Below, one piece after another: positions 8,070 through 16,910 of a stretch of DNA of 64,000 nucleotides. The translations under genes were made by a program, and so were the position numbers. Within the stretch, counting starts at the first letter, position 1. Each line of letters opens with the position of its first letter. The notes beneath the pieces are model-generated. The model ran no database searches and was not told where the DNA came from. It was given only the letters and a program-made list of their open reading frames with translations. The stretch comes from Micavibrio sp. UBA1850 (lineage in GTDB: Bacteria; Pseudomonadota; Alphaproteobacteria; Micavibrionales; Micavibrionaceae), in assembly GCA_002338525.1 (NCBI GenBank), contig DDIM01000009.1, positions 31,838 through 95,837 of the forward strand, in the 5' to 3' direction.

Positions 8070-9284
8070 ATGCTGACACACAAACTAAAAAACATTCTCC
8101 CCCTCAATGCCCTTTCAGGGATATTACTTTTTTTGGCCGCTGTGCTGGCTCTTTTTATGGAGAATACGTCTCTTACTGAAATATACTCAACAATCAAATA
8201 CACACCCGTTAGCCTCGTTTTTGGCGCTTTTTCAATAGATAAGCCACTTCTTCTTTGGATTAATGATGGTCTTATGGCCATCTTCTTTTTATTGGTGGGC
8301 TTAGAAATTAAACGTGAAGTTTTAGATGGCCATTTATCAAAAAGAAGCCAGCTTATCCTCCCTGTTATTGCTGCCCTTGGTGGGGTCGTTGTGCCTGCGA
8401 TATTGTACTCTTACGTTAATTTCCATCATGCAGACACCCTTCAAGGGTGGGCTATACCGGCTGCCACTGACATTGCATTTGCTCTTGGTATTTTAATGGT
8501 GTTGGGTTCGCGTATTCCGCCTGCTCTAAAGGTTTGCTTAGTTGCGATTGCCATTATTGATGATCTAATTGCTATCATTATTATTGCTGTGTTTTACACA
8601 GATGATATGTCCCTTTTCTCTTTGGGACTTGCAGGCGTCGGTTTACTTGCGCTTGTGGTATTAAACCTTAGAAATGTTACGCGTTTGGGGCCGTATATCG
8701 TCATTGGCCTGTTTATATGGGCTTGTGTTTTGAAATCAGGTGTTCACGCAACACTTGCAGGGGTGGCGATCGGCCTTCTTATTCCTCTACGTGCAAAAGA
8801 CCAAAATGGTGATTCACCTTTAAAAGTCATGGAACACGCACTTCACCCATGGGTTTCATATGCGATTATTCCAATTTTTGCATTTGTAAATGCGGGTGTT
8901 TCGCTTAAAGGACTATCACTTGAGGCGTTTATGCACCCTGTCACACTTGGTATTATTCTCGGTCTGGTTGTCGGTAAACAAGTGGGTGTGTTTGGTTTTA
9001 CGGCGCTTGGTGTTTTACTTCGCGTATGTAGACTGCCGCGCGGTGTTACGTGGCCACAATTTTACGGTATGTCCCTGTTAACAGGGATCGGTTTCACGAT
9101 GAGTTTGTTCATTGGAACGCTTGCCTTTGATAATATCGACAATATTGCAGCTGTGCGTCTTGGGGTGCTTACCGCCTCGCTTATTTCTGCGGTTGTAGGA
9201 TTGACCGTGTTGGTACTCAGTACAAAACCCAGAGCTGAACTAACTGAAGCAGAAAAGGATGTGATCGATAATAAGCTGACCTAA
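8070..9284 (+). CDS. nhaA: Na+/H+ antiporter NhaA
   Basis: 404 residues, about the length of E. coli NhaA, with around twelve membrane helices. The antiport core is clear: ATDIAFALGIL (helix IV) and the paired aspartates in IAIIDDLIAIIII (helix V, equivalent to Asp163/Asp164). GVHATLAGVAIGLLIP and the late GIGFTMSLFIGTLAF helix also match. It exports Na+ or Li+ in exchange for protons and sets cytoplasmic pH and sodium tolerance. The gene lies nine bases after the SOUL gene and ends before a strong bidirectional terminator at 9335-9380. Confidence 0.96.
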   Translation: MLTHKLKNILPLNALSGILLFLAAVLALFMENTSLTEIYSTIKYTPVSLVFGAFSIDKPLLLWINDGLMAIFFLLVGLEIKREVLDGHLSKRSQLILPVIAALGGVVVPAILYSYVNFHHADTLQGWAIPAATDIAFALGILMVLGSRIPPALKVCLVAIAIIDDLIAIIIIAVFYTDDMSLFSLGLAGVGLLALVVLNLRNVTRLGPYIVIGLFIWACVLKSGVHATLAGVAIGLLIPLRAKDQNGDSPLKVMEHALHPWVSYAIIPIFAFVNAGVSLKGLSLEAFMHPVTLGIILGLVVGKQVGVFGFTALGVLLRVCRLPRGVTWPQFYGMSLLTGIGFTMSLFIGTLAFDNIDNIAAVRLGVLTASLISAVVGLTVLVLSTKPRAELTEAEKDVIDNKLT

Positions 9285-9334
9285 GGCGTCCTTATCAATC
9301 ATCTCATAAATGCATTCGTTGTATTCGTACACAT

Positions 9335-9380
9335 AAAAAAAGCGCTAGAGCCGAGAAGGCCTTAGCGCTTTTGTTTTTTT
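9335..9380. terminator. Bidirectional rho-independent terminator between nhaA and the SSADH gene
   Basis: AAAAGCGCTA (9338-9347) pairs with TAGCGCTTTT (9363-9372). An inner GCC/GGC stem closes a GAGAA loop. The hairpin is flanked by an A-run on the left and a T-run on the right, so it can terminate both convergent transcripts. Confidence 0.85.
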
Positions 9381-9405
9381 GCTCAATTAAGTTCAGGACA
9401 TAGAT

Positions 9406-10824
9406 TTAGTCATTGTCTCCGACATAGATTGATTTGATATTTACAAATTCTTTAATACCAAAGCCACCATGTTCGCGTCCGTGACCACTTTGCTTAATGC
9501 CTCCAAATGGCATATTTGCTTGAGATCCGAAGAAGCCATTTACGCTGACCATTCCTGTTTCAATGCGCTTTGCAACCTCAATGGCGCGTTCAGTGTTTGA
9601 TGATAATACACCGCCTCCTAGACCATAACGGTGGTCATTGGCAATTTCGATAGCTTCATCTTCGCTAGACACCTTAAATAAGCTAGCGACTGGCCCAAAC
9701 AATTCATCATCATATGCAGGCATACCTGGCTTGATATTTTCTAAAACTGTTGCTGGATAGAAATACCCTTTACCCTCCGGCATTTCACCACCCAACAGGC
9801 ACGTAGCCCCAGCGCCGATGCTAGCTTGTACTTGATCGTGGAGCGTTTCACGCAAATCTTTACGTGCAAGGGGCCCCATCTGCGTATCTTCGTTCATAGG
9901 GTCGCCGTATTCAACTTTAGACATAGCCTCAACGTACTTTTTCTTAAACTCCTCATACACACCTTCCATCACGATAAAGCGCTTTGCGTTTACGCATGTT
10001 TGGCCCGAGTTTGCAATACGTCCAGTGACACATGTTTCAACGGCCTTATCTAAGTCCGCGTCATCTAAAACTATATAAGGGTCGCTTCCGCCAAGCTCAA
10101 GAAGTGTCTTTTTGATATTTGCGCCGGCAAGTTCGCCTACGGCTTTACCTGCTCTTGAGCTCCCTGTTAAGGCAACACCCACGACTTTGTCGCTTTTTAA
10201 AATCACTTCCGTGCCTTCATCTTCCAAAAATAGTGGTGTGAAAACATTGTCCGGTAGACCAACTTCAGCATAAAGCTCGCCAAGTTTTTTTGACATGCCG
10301 CTTACGTTTTTAGCATGTTTTAGAAGAACAGTGTTCCCGACTAAAATGTTTGGAATTGTGCTTCGCACCGCTTGATAAAGAGGAAAGTTCCACGGCTGGA
10401 TGCTCAGTACCACGCCCAATGGTTGGTATACGATCATACCTTTTTGTCCGCCTTCTAATGGACGCTCTTCCGTTTTAAGCTCTCGAATGGCTTCTTCGGC
10501 AGAGTATTCGCACAATGAGGCACAACGATCAACTTCCTTATAGGCTTGTGAGATTGGTTTCCCCATTTCGACCGTCATCAACTCTGCAAGCTCATCCTTA
10601 TGGTTTCGAATTGCGGTTGCAAGTTTTTTGATAATTTCTGATCTTGTGTCTTGTGGCTCTGAACGCCACTTTTTAAACGCTTCATGCGCATCATCAATTA
10701 TTTGTTTTACCTCTGCTTCGCTCTGCACAGTGTATTCTTCAATCATTTCTTCCGTCGCCGGATTGATTGTCTTTATGGGTGCTGTTTCGTTTGCTTGGTT
10801 TTTCATTTGATGAATATTTGACAA
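9406..10824 (-). CDS. gabD: NAD(P)-dependent succinate-semialdehyde dehydrogenase family
   Basis: 472-residue aldehyde dehydrogenase. Key sites are PWNFPLYQAVR, VALTGSSRAGKAV, the general-base Glu in LLELGGSDPY and the catalytic Cys in NSGQTCVNAKRF. The closing NMPFGGIKQSGHGREHG and the overall pattern fit succinate-semialdehyde dehydrogenases (last step of the GABA shunt), though related semialdehydes are possible. The start is a TTG at 10822-10824, chosen because AGGAG lies six bases upstream; the first ATG (codon 7) is too far from it. The gene may be the last of a cysD-cysNC transcript, since no terminator separates them. Confidence 0.87.
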   Translation of the reverse strand: MSNIHQMKNQANETAPIKTINPATEEMIEEYTVQSEAEVKQIIDDAHEAFKKWRSEPQDTRSEIIKKLATAIRNHKDELAELMTVEMGKPISQAYKEVDRCASLCEYSAEEAIRELKTEERPLEGGQKGMIVYQPLGVVLSIQPWNFPLYQAVRSTIPNILVGNTVLLKHAKNVSGMSKKLGELYAEVGLPDNVFTPLFLEDEGTEVILKSDKVVGVALTGSSRAGKAVGELAGANIKKTLLELGGSDPYIVLDDADLDKAVETCVTGRIANSGQTCVNAKRFIVMEGVYEEFKKKYVEAMSKVEYGDPMNEDTQMGPLARKDLRETLHDQVQASIGAGATCLLGGEMPEGKGYFYPATVLENIKPGMPAYDDELFGPVASLFKVSSEDEAIEIANDHRYGLGGGVLSSNTERAIEVAKRIETGMVSVNGFFGSQANMPFGGIKQSGHGREHGGFGIKEFVNIKSIYVGDND

Positions 10825-10837
10825 AATAATCTCCTAT

Positions 10838-10948
10838 TTAATTTTTTTGTTGTTGTGCGTTGATTTGAGCAGAAACGTTTGCTTCTTGCTTGTTACTGTC
10901 TGTACTTTTGTATAAGTCAGACATAGATATGGTTCCGTTTAAAGACAT
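10838..10948 (-). CDS. Possible 36-residue small protein between cysNC and gabD
   Basis: A short reading frame, MSLNGTISMSDLYKSTDSNK plus an Asn/Gln-rich tail ending in AQQQKN, has a good Shine-Dalgarno (GCGAGG) before its ATG. Its stop lies three bases before the AGGAG of the downstream dehydrogenase, so translation could be coupled. It has no hydrophobic segment and no family I recognise. A longer reading from 11053 would overlap cysNC and is less likely. Confidence 0.35.
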   Translation of the reverse strand: MSLNGTISMSDLYKSTDSNKQEANVSAQINAQQQKN

Positions 10949-11013
10949 GGTGTACCTCGCTGAAATGTCTAATATGTATAAAACATATACGCATAAAATC
11001 AGCAGCAGTTCCC

Positions 11014-12864
11014 TTACCTGTCTAAAAAGCTGTTTTCCTCTAGGTAGTCCCAAATTTTATCAGCTGATTCATCTGGTAAGACATCTACGGTAGGAACGCG
11101 CACTTCTGGCGTTTCCGGTGGCTCGTAAGGGCTGCCTATGCCGGTGAAGTTTGGTATTTTTCCATCACGAGCTTTTTTGTAAAGCCCCTTTACATCGCGT
11201 TTTTCTGCAACTTCAAGCGGTGTATCGATGTGTACTTCCACGAAATTGTCCGCACCAATGATATCCCTTGCCAATTGGCGTTCGGAGCGAAATGGCGAAA
11301 TAAAGGATACAATCACCATAACACCAGCGTTCATCATTAATTTTGTTACTTCTGCGATACGTCGAATATTTTCTGCACGGTCATGTTCTGTAAAGCCCAA
11401 ATCTTTATTCAGCCCATGACGGACATTATCGCCATCTAAGATGATCGTGTGGAAATTATTTGCATATAGTTTTTGCTCGAGCGCGTCAGCAACCGTTGAT
11501 TTCCCAGACCCAGATAGGCCCGTCATCCATATGGCACAAGGTTTTTGATTTTTTTGTGCCGCGCGTTCTGCAGGCGTAATTGATATTTTTTGTTTATAAA
11601 CATTCACAGAGCGACGCATGGCGTGTTCAATCATGCCCATGCCTACAGTTTGGTTCGTGTGGCGGTCAATAAGAATGAATGAGCCGAGCGTTCGGTTATC
11701 AGTATAATTTTCATAGGCACATTTTTGAGCCAGATATACCTCGCACACGCCAATATCATTTAAAGACAATTTGTCAGAGGGCGTATGTTCTAAATTTTCT
11801 ATGTTAATCAAGTATTTTGGCTTTTCTATTGTACATACCTGTTCAGAAACAGCTGATTTAAATATGTACTGACGCCCCGCGACCATAGCTGTATCATCCA
11901 TCCATAAAATTTTACTTTTGAAAAGATCTGCCGTACGACACTGATCATCTACTGATGAGAGCATATCGCCCCGCGATATATCAATCTCATCTTCCAAAGT
12001 AATGGTTACAGCCTGCCCTGTTTTCGCACTTTGATGCTCTTTTTCAAATGTGACGATTGATTTTACAGTTGAGGTTTTTTGTGAGGGAAGAGACATAATC
12101 TCATCCCCAACTGATACGCTTCCTGCCGCTATAGTGCCTGCAAAACCTCTAAAATCAAGATTGGGGCGGGTTACCATTTGAACAGGCATGCGGAAAGACT
12201 GCTTATGATTATCGCTTTCAGCGACATTTATAGTTTCTAGTGAAGAAAACAGACTATTCCCCTTATACCAGCTCATATTTTGTGATGCATCACATATGTT
12301 GTCACCCTTCAGTGCAGATACAGGAATGATCTCAACCGTTTCAAAGCCAAGGTCTTTTGAAAATGCAAGATAGTCTTGTGAGATGTCATTAAAAATCTTT
12401 TGGTCATAATCGACAATATCCATTTTGTTAACGGCGACGATGACGTTTTTTACCCCTAACATCGATACAACGTAACTATGACGTTTAGTTTGTGCCAAAA
12501 CCCCTTGCCTTGCGTCGATCAGAATAACGGCCAGCTGCGCATTTGATGCCGCCGTTGCCATATTACGCGTGTATTGAATATGCCCCGGAGTATCGGCTAC
12601 GATAAATTTGCGTTTTTCTGTTTTAAAGTAGCGATAAGCAACATCAATAGTAATCCCTTGCTCACGTTCAGCAGCAAGCCCATCCACGAGCAGAGCAAAA
12701 TCTATGTCTTCTCCAGTTGTTCCATATTTTTTACTACTTGATTTAAGCTCATTCACTTGATCGTCGAAAATCATATGGCTGTCGTGGAGCATACGCCCAA
12801 TCAGGGTTGATTTTCCATCATCAACAGAGCCGCACGTTATAAATTTCAAAACATCATTTTGCAT
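11014..12864 (-). CDS. cysNC: Bifunctional sulfate adenylyltransferase subunit 1 / adenylylsulfate kinase (CysN-CysC fusion)
   Basis: 616 residues with two enzymes in one chain. The N-terminal 420 or so residues are the CysN GTPase, with P-loop CGSVDDGKSTLIGRM, DTPGHIQYTRNM and VNKMD, followed by EF-Tu-like beta barrels. The C-terminal part, about 440-616, is APS kinase (CysC), with P-loop WMTGLSGSGKSTVADAL and the phosphorylated serine region in SFISPFRSERQLARD. With CysD it activates sulfate to APS and then PAPS for cysteine synthesis or sulfation. The fusion is the NodQ/CysNC type common in Alphaproteobacteria. Its start overlaps the cysD stop by one base, so the two are translationally coupled. 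Confidence 0.96.
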   Translation of the reverse strand: MQNDVLKFITCGSVDDGKSTLIGRMLHDSHMIFDDQVNELKSSSKKYGTTGEDIDFALLVDGLAAEREQGITIDVAYRYFKTEKRKFIVADTPGHIQYTRNMATAASNAQLAVILIDARQGVLAQTKRHSYVVSMLGVKNVIVAVNKMDIVDYDQKIFNDISQDYLAFSKDLGFETVEIIPVSALKGDNICDASQNMSWYKGNSLFSSLETINVAESDNHKQSFRMPVQMVTRPNLDFRGFAGTIAAGSVSVGDEIMSLPSQKTSTVKSIVTFEKEHQSAKTGQAVTITLEDEIDISRGDMLSSVDDQCRTADLFKSKILWMDDTAMVAGRQYIFKSAVSEQVCTIEKPKYLINIENLEHTPSDKLSLNDIGVCEVYLAQKCAYENYTDNRTLGSFILIDRHTNQTVGMGMIEHAMRRSVNVYKQKISITPAERAAQKNQKPCAIWMTGLSGSGKSTVADALEQKLYANNFHTIILDGDNVRHGLNKDLGFTEHDRAENIRRIAEVTKLMMNAGVMVIVSFISPFRSERQLARDIIGADNFVEVHIDTPLEVAEKRDVKGLYKKARDGKIPNFTGIGSPYEPPETPEVRVPTVDVLPDESADKIWDYLEENSFLDR

Positions 12865-13766
12865 TAGAAATACCCCTCGCGCTTCTTATCTTCCATCGAG
12901 GCGTTACTGTCTTGGTCGATGGCGCGTCCTGAACGCTCTGAAGTTTTCACAGACATTGTCTCTTCTATCACCTCGTCCAAATTCTGTGCACTCGACTCAA
13001 CACCACCAGTTAGTGGGTAGCAGCCCAAAGTGCGAAAGCGGACCATCTTGGTTTCTATGGTCTCGTGTGGCTGTACATCTAAACGGTCATCATCAACCAT
13101 CAATATCATGCCATCACGCTCAATTACGGGACGTTTCTTTGCAAAATACAGTGGGACAAGATCAATTTCTTCGCGTTTAATATATTCCCAAATATCCAGC
13201 TCGGTCCAGTTTGAAAGCGGGAAGACACGAACGCTTTCGCCTTTATTCTTGCGTGCGTTATAAATGTTCCATGGCTCTGGACGCTGATTTTTAGGATCCC
13301 ACCCGTGATGTTTGTTACGAAACGAAAATACACGCTCTTTAGCACGTGATTTTTCTTCATCACGACGCGCGCCTCCAAAGGCCAAGTCATATCCGTACTT
13401 GTCTAAAGCTTGTTTTAAGGCTTGTGTTTTCATGATGTCTGTGTGCATCGCAGACCCATGTGTTACAGGCCCGATATTTTTTTCTACTCCCTCGGGGTTC
13501 GTATGTACGATTAGCTCCATGCCTGTTTTTTCAGGTATTGAATCACGAAACGCGATCATTTCTTTAAACTTCCAAAGCGTATCAACGTGCAAAATAGGAA
13601 ATGGAGGGATCGCGGGGTAGAAAGCTTTAAGTGCTAGATGCAAAAGCACCGAACTATCTTTTCCGATTGAATAGAGCATAACAGGGTTTTCGGCCTGCTC
13701 TGCGGCTTCACGGAAAATATGTATGGCCTCATTTTCGAGAATGTCTAAATGTGTGTTTTGCATCAT
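12864..13766 (-). CDS. cysD: Sulfate adenylyltransferase subunit 2
   Basis: 300 residues of the PP-loop ATP pyrophosphatase family. The ATP loop is in MLYSIGKDSSVLLHLALKAF, followed by PILHVDTLWKFKEM, AFGGARRDEEKSRAKER and the closing FRTLGCYPLTGGVES and RAIDQD segments. It transfers AMP to sulfate, driven by GTP hydrolysis in its partner CysN. It is the first gene of the cysD-cysNC operon. Two adjacent ATGs (13766 and 13763) are possible starts. Cysteine-pathway genes such as cysH or cysI are not in the window. Confidence 0.96.
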   Translation of the reverse strand: MMQNTHLDILENEAIHIFREAAEQAENPVMLYSIGKDSSVLLHLALKAFYPAIPPFPILHVDTLWKFKEMIAFRDSIPEKTGMELIVHTNPEGVEKNIGPVTHGSAMHTDIMKTQALKQALDKYGYDLAFGGARRDEEKSRAKERVFSFRNKHHGWDPKNQRPEPWNIYNARKNKGESVRVFPLSNWTELDIWEYIKREEIDLVPLYFAKKRPVIERDGMILMVDDDRLDVQPHETIETKMVRFRTLGCYPLTGGVESSAQNLDEVIEETMSVKTSERSGRAIDQDSNASMEDKKREGYF

Positions 13767-13860
13767 AATCTTAGCTTTTCATTTCTATATCAAGAAACTA
13801 GCATAAGATTTTTGGACGATAAAGAGGTAAGGCGCCTTGAACGCAGCTATACAAAACTAA

Positions 13861-13877
13861 TATGCGTTTAACGCATA
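13861..13877 (-). terminator. Hairpin after the small secreted-protein gene
   Basis: TATGCGT, a TTA loop and ACGCATA form a perfect 7-base stem directly after the stop of the leftward gene. On that strand it is followed by TTAGTTTTG. The T-tract is imperfect, so it is a probable but not strong terminator. Confidence 0.5.
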
Positions 13878-13878
13878 A

Positions 13879-14355
13879 TTATTTGGGATTAGAGCCGATA
13901 TCAGGAAAGATAATTTGATCAATTTCGTTTGATCTTTGCTCAATTTGAGCTTCTAAATCGCCTTTCACGCTTTTTTCAAGATCTTCTATTTCTGGTAGAA
14001 CTGTTTGGGATAGGCGCGCATCTCGACGTATTCTTTCACGTTCAAATAACTCGGCCTTTTGTTCGGGTGTGACTGAGTCCAGCTGATTTTGTATATCCTG
14101 CAACATGAGTTGCTTTTCACGGATGGTCACAGAAAAAAGACTTTTTTTCATCTTCTCGCGCATAACTTCCTGAGAATCACCGGCTTTGATCTCGCTTTCA
14201 AGCATTGGAGCCAACGTTTTGTCATCATGGTCTTGGAAAGCCTCCATGATAATGCGAACTGTTTCCTCTTCATTTGCGTTGACCTGATCTTGTTGCGCAT
14301 CGACAGGTGTGGCGCATACGATAAATAATAAATATGTTGCCAATAAAAAACGCAT
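13879..14355 (-). CDS. Small secreted (periplasmic) protein of unknown function
   Basis: 158 residues starting at an ATG preceded by AGAGG. The start is supported by a signal peptide (MRFLLATYLLFIVCATPVDA, cleavage likely after A20). The mature protein is charged and helical: EEETVRIIMEAFQDHDDKTL, then MLQDIQNQLDSVTPEQKAE and a long Glu/Arg/Lys-rich segment likely to form a coiled coil, ending in IIFPDIGSNPK. I recognise no family. The first part resembles small DUF-type chaperone-like or structural periplasmic proteins only in general character. It lies downstream of yggS on the same strand and may be its operon partner. Confidence 0.65.
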   Translation of the reverse strand: MRFLLATYLLFIVCATPVDAQQDQVNANEEETVRIIMEAFQDHDDKTLAPMLESEIKAGDSQEVMREKMKKSLFSVTIREKQLMLQDIQNQLDSVTPEQKAELFERERIRRDARLSQTVLPEIEDLEKSVKGDLEAQIEQRSNEIDQIIFPDIGSNPK

Positions 14356-14398
14356 TACTTTACCTCTATAAAGATACATACCCCATCTTAACACAGTT

Positions 14399-15085
14399 TC
14401 AACGTTCACTTGAAGCTTCGCTTGATCTTTCACCGAAAATCGCCGTGCCAATGCGGATATGCGTGGCCCCCAAATTAATTGCTTTTTCAAAATCATCACT
14501 CATCCCCATGCTTATATTCTTTAAACCATGGCGCTCGGCAAGCGTTTTAAGAAATGCGAAATGAAGCGCGCTCGGCTCGTTTTGTGGGGGAATGCACATC
14601 AATCCCGTGACGTTCAAATTCGTGTTTTTTGCATATTTAACAAGATCATCAAGGTCGGCTGGTAAAACGCCTGATTTTTGAGGCTCATCGCCTGTATTGA
14701 CCTGAATGTAGCACTCAACGCTTTTTTCATGTTTCTCAGACGCTTTGGCTATGGCATCTACGAGCTTTGGACGATCAACCGTTTCAATCACATCGAACAG
14801 TAAGACGGCATCTTCAGCCTTATTCGTTTGCAGGCTCCCAATAAAGTGAAGTTTTAAGTCAGGGTATTGATCGATAAACCCTGACTTTTCCCATGTCTGT
14901 ATGGCGTCTTGGATTATATTTTCACCAAATGTTAAATGTCCAGAGTCTAATAAGGCCTTAATCTTATCGAGGGGTTGGCGCTTGCTGACGGCAACCAGCT
15001 CGACATCGTGTTTATCATAGGATCGTTTCTTACAAATTTTAGAAATTGTTTTGTCTATCGCATTTAAATTTTCTGCAACGCTCAT
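14399..15085 (-). CDS. yggS: YggS/PROSC family PLP-binding protein
   Basis: 228 residues of the PLP-homeostasis family. It folds like the alanine-racemase barrel and carries PLP on the lysine in ELVAVSKRQPLDKI. Family motifs FGENIIQDA, LHFIGSLQTNK, VETVDRPKL, IQVNTGDEPQKSG, GLMCIPP and the phosphate-binding SMGMSDDFEKAINLGATHIR are all present. It buffers free pyridoxal phosphate and affects amino-acid balance; no catalytic reaction is established. Its ATG overlaps the rsmD stop by four bases, placing it in a rluB-rsmD-yggS operon. Confidence 0.94.
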   Translation of the reverse strand: MSVAENLNAIDKTISKICKKRSYDKHDVELVAVSKRQPLDKIKALLDSGHLTFGENIIQDAIQTWEKSGFIDQYPDLKLHFIGSLQTNKAEDAVLLFDVIETVDRPKLVDAIAKASEKHEKSVECYIQVNTGDEPQKSGVLPADLDDLVKYAKNTNLNVTGLMCIPPQNEPSALHFAFLKTLAERHGLKNISMGMSDDFEKAINLGATHIRIGTAIFGERSSEASSER

Positions 15086-15648
15086 GATGTTTCCTTTTTT
15101 TCTAAAATCATAATTTTAGTATCTTTATAAATTTTTTCCTGAACCACTGTCCATGATGTATCGCTGACATCACTTAGTGTAAAGCTCTTTTCACTTTCAA
15201 CCACATATATAGCCTCATCCGATATCCAGTTGCCCTTTTCTAAGGCTTGGATAGCGTGGTCAATCAGCCCCATATTATAAGGAGGGTCAAGAAATATAAG
15301 ATCTGCCTTTTTATCTGGCGTTGGATTTATTTTAATTTTTGAAGTGTCTGATTGAATGATATGGGCTTGGTCATTTATGCCTAGCATTTCAACATTTTGT
15401 GAACATGTTTTGATCGAGCGACGGTCTTTATCAATGAACGTGCAAAATGTTGCTCCACGAGACAATGACTCTAACCCTAATGCGCCTGTGCCACAAAATC
15501 CATCAAGTACAATTTTGTCTCTCACTAAATTTCGGCTTTCCAGCATATTAAATAATGCTTGGCGCACCTTATCAGAGGTTGGTCGGATATGGTCACTTGT
15601 CGGCGTATTTAATTTGCGCCCCCTATATTGTCCGCCGCAAATTCTCAT
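15082..15648 (-). CDS. rsmD: 16S rRNA (guanine-N2)-methyltransferase RsmD
   Basis: 188 residues, the typical length. It begins with the family signature MRICGGQYRGRKLNTP and TSDKVRQALFNML. It has the SAM site LDGFCGTGALGLESLSRGA and the catalytic DPPY in LIFLDPPYNMG. It methylates G966 (E. coli numbering) of 16S rRNA in the 30S subunit. Four-base overlaps on both sides link it tightly to rluB upstream and yggS downstream. Confidence 0.95.
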   Translation of the reverse strand: MRICGGQYRGRKLNTPTSDHIRPTSDKVRQALFNMLESRNLVRDKIVLDGFCGTGALGLESLSRGATFCTFIDKDRRSIKTCSQNVEMLGINDQAHIIQSDTSKIKINPTPDKKADLIFLDPPYNMGLIDHAIQALEKGNWISDEAIYVVESEKSFTLSDVSDTSWTVVQEKIYKDTKIMILEKKETS

Positions 15649-16415
15649 GACTTATAAAATCCTGGTATAAGTTTCCTGATTTGTGGAGGTGGCACTTCAA
15701 GCACTTCACTTTTGTCTAGATCATCAAGTGAAAATGCGCCATATGAAAGACGAATAAGCCGGTTAACCTGTAACCCCAAGGCGCGCATAACATTACGAAT
15801 TTCTCTATTTTTTCCCTCCGTCAGTGTCATGACGACCCAACCGTTTCTACCCGTTCTTTTCTCCAAATAGGCATCGATTGCGCCATAATGGACGCCTTCA
15901 TAGGTAATGCCGTTTGCCAAATCGTCGAGGGCTTGTTCATCAATATTCCCATATACGCGTACGCGGTACGTGCGCTTCAATCCTGTGGCGGGTAATTCTA
16001 GGTATCGGGATAAGGCCCCATCATTTGTCAGAAGCAGTAGGCCTTCTGTGTTTAAATCAAGCCGTCCAACGCTTAGCAATCGTGGCAAGCCGTCTGGAAG
16101 ATCGTCAAAGACCGTTTGGCGCCCTCTGTCGTCACGACTTGTCGTTAAAACGCCAACAGGTTTATGATACAAAAAAAGCCGTGTTTCTTCAGGGCCGTTT
16201 ATTGGTTTTCCATCCACCACAATTTCATCGTTTTCGTCGACTTTAACTGCCGGCGTGTCGAGCGTTTGCCCATTAAGCTGGACACGTCCTTGCGCGATCA
16301 TCTTTTCTGCGTCACGGCGTGAACAAACGCCTGCGCGCGCCATGACCTTGGCAATACGATCTTTGCCGTCTGCTTGAGGGGGCGAACTTTGATTTTTATT
16401 GGCTTTATCGCTCAT
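15645..16415 (-). CDS. rluB: 23S rRNA pseudouridine synthase, RluB/RsuA family
   Basis: 256 residues from the ATG at 16415; a longer reading to 16451 adds twelve unlikely residues and would run into tadA. An S4 RNA-binding domain comes first (RIAKVMARAGVCSRRDAEKM, GRVQLNG). The catalytic domain follows, with the aspartate in SVGRLDLNTEGLLLLTNDG and later ELPATGLKRTYRVRV and EGKNREIRNVM. By homology it makes pseudouridine in 23S rRNA near position 2605; RluE/RsuA-type specificity cannot be excluded. It is divergent from tadA with only 19 bases between the two start codons. Confidence 0.92.
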   Translation of the reverse strand: MSDKANKNQSSPPQADGKDRIAKVMARAGVCSRRDAEKMIAQGRVQLNGQTLDTPAVKVDENDEIVVDGKPINGPEETRLFLYHKPVGVLTTSRDDRGRQTVFDDLPDGLPRLLSVGRLDLNTEGLLLLTNDGALSRYLELPATGLKRTYRVRVYGNIDEQALDDLANGITYEGVHYGAIDAYLEKRTGRNGWVVMTLTEGKNREIRNVMRALGLQVNRLIRLSYGAFSLDDLDKSEVLEVPPPQIRKLIPGFYKS

Positions 16416-16434
16416 AATAGCTATACCTGTTTTT

Positions 16435-16899
16435 ATGGTTAAAGACGACATTACCTATATGCGCCTTGCATTGGAAGAGGCAAAACAAGCTTACTTGCAA
16501 AATGAAGTGCCTGTTGGGGCTATTCTTGTTCATAAAGACACAGGCGACATTGTTGTAAGAAGTGGAAACTTAACGATAAAGGATGCTGATCCTACATCTC
16601 ACGCAGAAATCACATGTATTCGTAAACTATGTAAACAATTGGGTGTTCAACGTATTCCTGACTACGATTTATATGTGACGCTTGAACCCTGCCCAATGTG
16701 CAGTGCAGCGATATCATATGCGCGCATCAACCGTGTTATCTTTGGTGCCACCGACGAAAAAAGCGGTGGCCTGAACGATCACTTAAACCTTTATGAATTT
16801 AAGCAAATACATCACAAGCCTACGGTTACACGCGGCGTGATGGCACAAGAGTGCGGGCAGATTTTAAAAGATTTTTTTAAACAATGTAGAAAATCATAA
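16435..16899 (+). CDS. tadA: tRNA-specific adenosine deaminase
   Basis: 154 residues. The zinc deaminase motifs are DPTSHAEITCIR, with zinc His and proton-shuttling Glu, and VTLEPCPMCSAAISYARI, with the two zinc cysteines. The C-terminus TRGVMAQECGQILKDFF matches TadA, which converts A34 of tRNA-Arg(ACG) to inosine. The start at 16435 is chosen because the upstream ATG at 16399 lies inside rluB. Guanine-deaminase-like paralogues share these motifs, but its position next to rluB-rsmD, common in Alphaproteobacteria, favours TadA. Confidence 0.9.
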   Translation: MVKDDITYMRLALEEAKQAYLQNEVPVGAILVHKDTGDIVVRSGNLTIKDADPTSHAEITCIRKLCKQLGVQRIPDYDLYVTLEPCPMCSAAISYARINRVIFGATDEKSGGLNDHLNLYEFKQIHHKPTVTRGVMAQECGQILKDFFKQCRKS

Positions 16900-16910
16900 A
16901 AGGCTTTTTT

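Noticed and set aside
10949..11053. Extended version of the small frame, reaching into cysNC
   Set aside because: The 35 extra codons overlap the 3' end of cysNC. The internal ATG has the better ribosome-binding site.
12956..13620. Overlapping open frames of 74 to 102 codons antisense to cysD
   Set aside because: The opposite strand carries a complete, well-conserved cysD, and the antisense frames have no motif or Shine-Dalgarno.
15907..16246. Two antisense frames inside rluB
   Set aside because: rluB is complete with its S4 domain and catalytic aspartate; the antisense products are arginine/serine-rich shadows.
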